A DNA stretch of 64,000 nt from Flavobacterium arcticum (GTDB lineage: Bacteria; Bacteroidota; Bacteroidia; Flavobacteriales; Flavobacteriaceae), in the NCBI RefSeq assembly GCF_003344925.1, contig NZ_CP031188.1:2711001-2775000 (forward strand). The letters are read 5' to 3'. Each line of letters begins with the position of its first letter. The stretch's first letter is position 1. The notes below the pieces were generated by a model that worked only from the letters and a program-made list of their open reading frames with translations, did not search any database and was not told the DNA's origin. This document shows positions 63,305-64,000 of this stretch, in pieces. The position numbers and the translations under genes were made by a program.

Positions 63305-64000
63305 TTAGTTCTTAGCAGGAATATTCTCTAATATCTCTAATACAAATTTCCAGTATTTTTGAGCAGAAGATATACTTGCTCTCTCGTCAGGACTATGCGC
63401 TCCTTTTATGGTTGGTCCAAAAGATATCATATCCATATCTGGGTAATGTGTACCTAATAATCCACACTCTAAACCAGCATGACAAGCAACCACAGCAGGT
63501 TTTTCACCATTTTGTTTCTCGTATATGGCCGTAAGCACGTCTAGTATTTCAGAGTTTACGTTAGGTGTCCAGCCAGGGTATGAACCTGATAAAGTAACCT
63601 CGCAACCTATCAACTCAAATGCCGAGCGTAAAGCATTGGCTAAATCAAATTTAGAAGTTTCAACAGAAGAACGTGTTAAACAACCCACGTGTATTTTACC
63701 TTCTTTTACTGTAACTTTTGCAATATTGTTTGATGTTTCTACTAGGTCTTCCATATCAGCACTCATGCGGTATACACCATTATGTGCAGTATATAAAGCA
63801 CGTACAAGCCCTTCTTGAACGCCAAGCTCCATAACTTTAGCAGGTAAATCTGTTTTCTCTATAACAACCTCTAGGTTAGGTTCCATAGTACTAAACTCTT
63901 CCTTGATATCTTCTACAGTTTCTTGCATATCAAAGACAAAAGCCTCATCAAATATCTCTGAAATAATAACTTTTGCAAAGCTCTCACGAGGGATAGCATT
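63305..64000 (-). CDS. pepD: Partial aminoacyl-histidine dipeptidase (PepD-like), 3' part
   Basis: The frame is open to the window edge: 24 further codons precede the ATG at 63928, including NAIPRESFA, the family motif of the lid region, so the ATG is internal. The visible 231 residues hold the C-terminal half of an M20 peptidase of the PepD (carnosinase-like) type, with HAGLECGLLG (metal-ligand region), ISFGPTIKGAHSPDERASI (metal-ligand His) and the closing helix. It cleaves Xaa-His dipeptides. The catalytic Asp and first His lie outside the window. Confidence 0.9.
   Translation of the reverse strand, partial: NAIPRESFAKVIISEIFDEAFVFDMQETVEDIKEEFSTMEPNLEVVIEKTDLPAKVMELGVQEGLVRALYTAHNGVYRMSADMEDLVETSNNIAKVTVKEGKIHVGCLTRSSVETSKFDLANALRSAFELIGCEVTLSGSYPGWTPNVNSEILDVLTAIYEKQNGEKPAVVACHAGLECGLLGTHYPDMDMISFGPTIKGAHSPDERASISSAQKYWKFVLEILENIPAKN

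Noticed and set aside
1..64000. CRISPR arrays, tRNA and rRNA genes, insertion sequences, integrases
   Set aside because: I looked for regularly spaced repeats, cloverleaf-like intergenic segments and transposase motifs and found none; the intergenic gaps are short and mostly explained by promoters and terminators.

Overview
The window is chromosomal DNA from a low-GC member of the Bacteroidota, almost certainly a Flavobacteriaceae species; the genus cannot be fixed from sequence alone. The evidence is the gene content (OstA-like LptA protein, DUF349 protein, DUF5606 next to peptide deformylase, LytTR/2TM signalling genes, SusC-style TonB receptor with a carboxypeptidase-regulatory-like N-terminus, CsbD). 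The promoters agree: many have the Bacteroidota -7 box TAnnTTTG, sometimes with TTTG or TTG 18-20 bases upstream. Shine-Dalgarno sequences are rare. No rRNA, tRNA, CRISPR array, insertion sequence or prophage was seen.

Layout. 1-8.3 kb: end of a membrane protein gene, a TrmH/SpoU-type RNA methyltransferase, a small exported protein, a cupin, an ArsR regulator with a short-chain dehydrogenase, the bifunctional (p)ppGpp enzyme, a Fur regulator and purA. 8.4-18.9 kb: OstA-like lipopolysaccharide transport protein, class III aminotransferase, TPR protein, two tandem TonB-C-like exported paralogues, aroE, a DUF349 protein, then on the minus strand mazG, DUF5606 and def. 19-25 kb: FUSC transporter, mqo, ruvX, a methyltransferase and dapD. 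25-32.7 kb: an envelope-polysaccharide cluster with a GT2-GT9 fusion, two GT2 enzymes, a Kdo-kinase-like protein, a rhamnosyltransferase-like protein, a GT4 enzyme and a sugar aminotransferase. 32.7-36 kb: Sua5/YrdC protein, CCA-adding enzyme, heme A synthase, CsbD.

36-40.2 kb holds a minus-strand signalling operon: exported TPR-like protein, LytS-type histidine kinase carrying a C-terminal 2TM domain, three further 2TM genes (five 2TM copies in all), and a LytTR response regulator. 40.3-43 kb: a small membrane protein and a TonB-dependent receptor. 43.1-44.8 kb: a two-gene AAA ATPase plus TOPRIM (DUF3226-like) cassette, bracketed by two near-identical terminators; it resembles PARIS or a split OLD nuclease and is the best candidate for an undescribed (defence) system. 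44.9-49.3 kb: fused acyl-CoA mutase IcmF, a tiny membrane protein and a VOC protein.

49.4-64 kb: catalase, a DUF4197 pair, a porin-imelysin-dihaem oxidoreductase operon, a periplasmic-binding-like protein without a signal peptide, pyrF, prfA, a second Fur-family regulator divergent from a thioredoxin-reductase-like flavoprotein with a palindrome between them, an AraC regulator, a small lipoprotein, a pentapeptide-repeat protein and the 3' part of an aminoacyl-histidine dipeptidase.

All functions are inferred from recognised motifs and gene order; no database search was run. Residue numbers were counted by hand and may be off by one or two.
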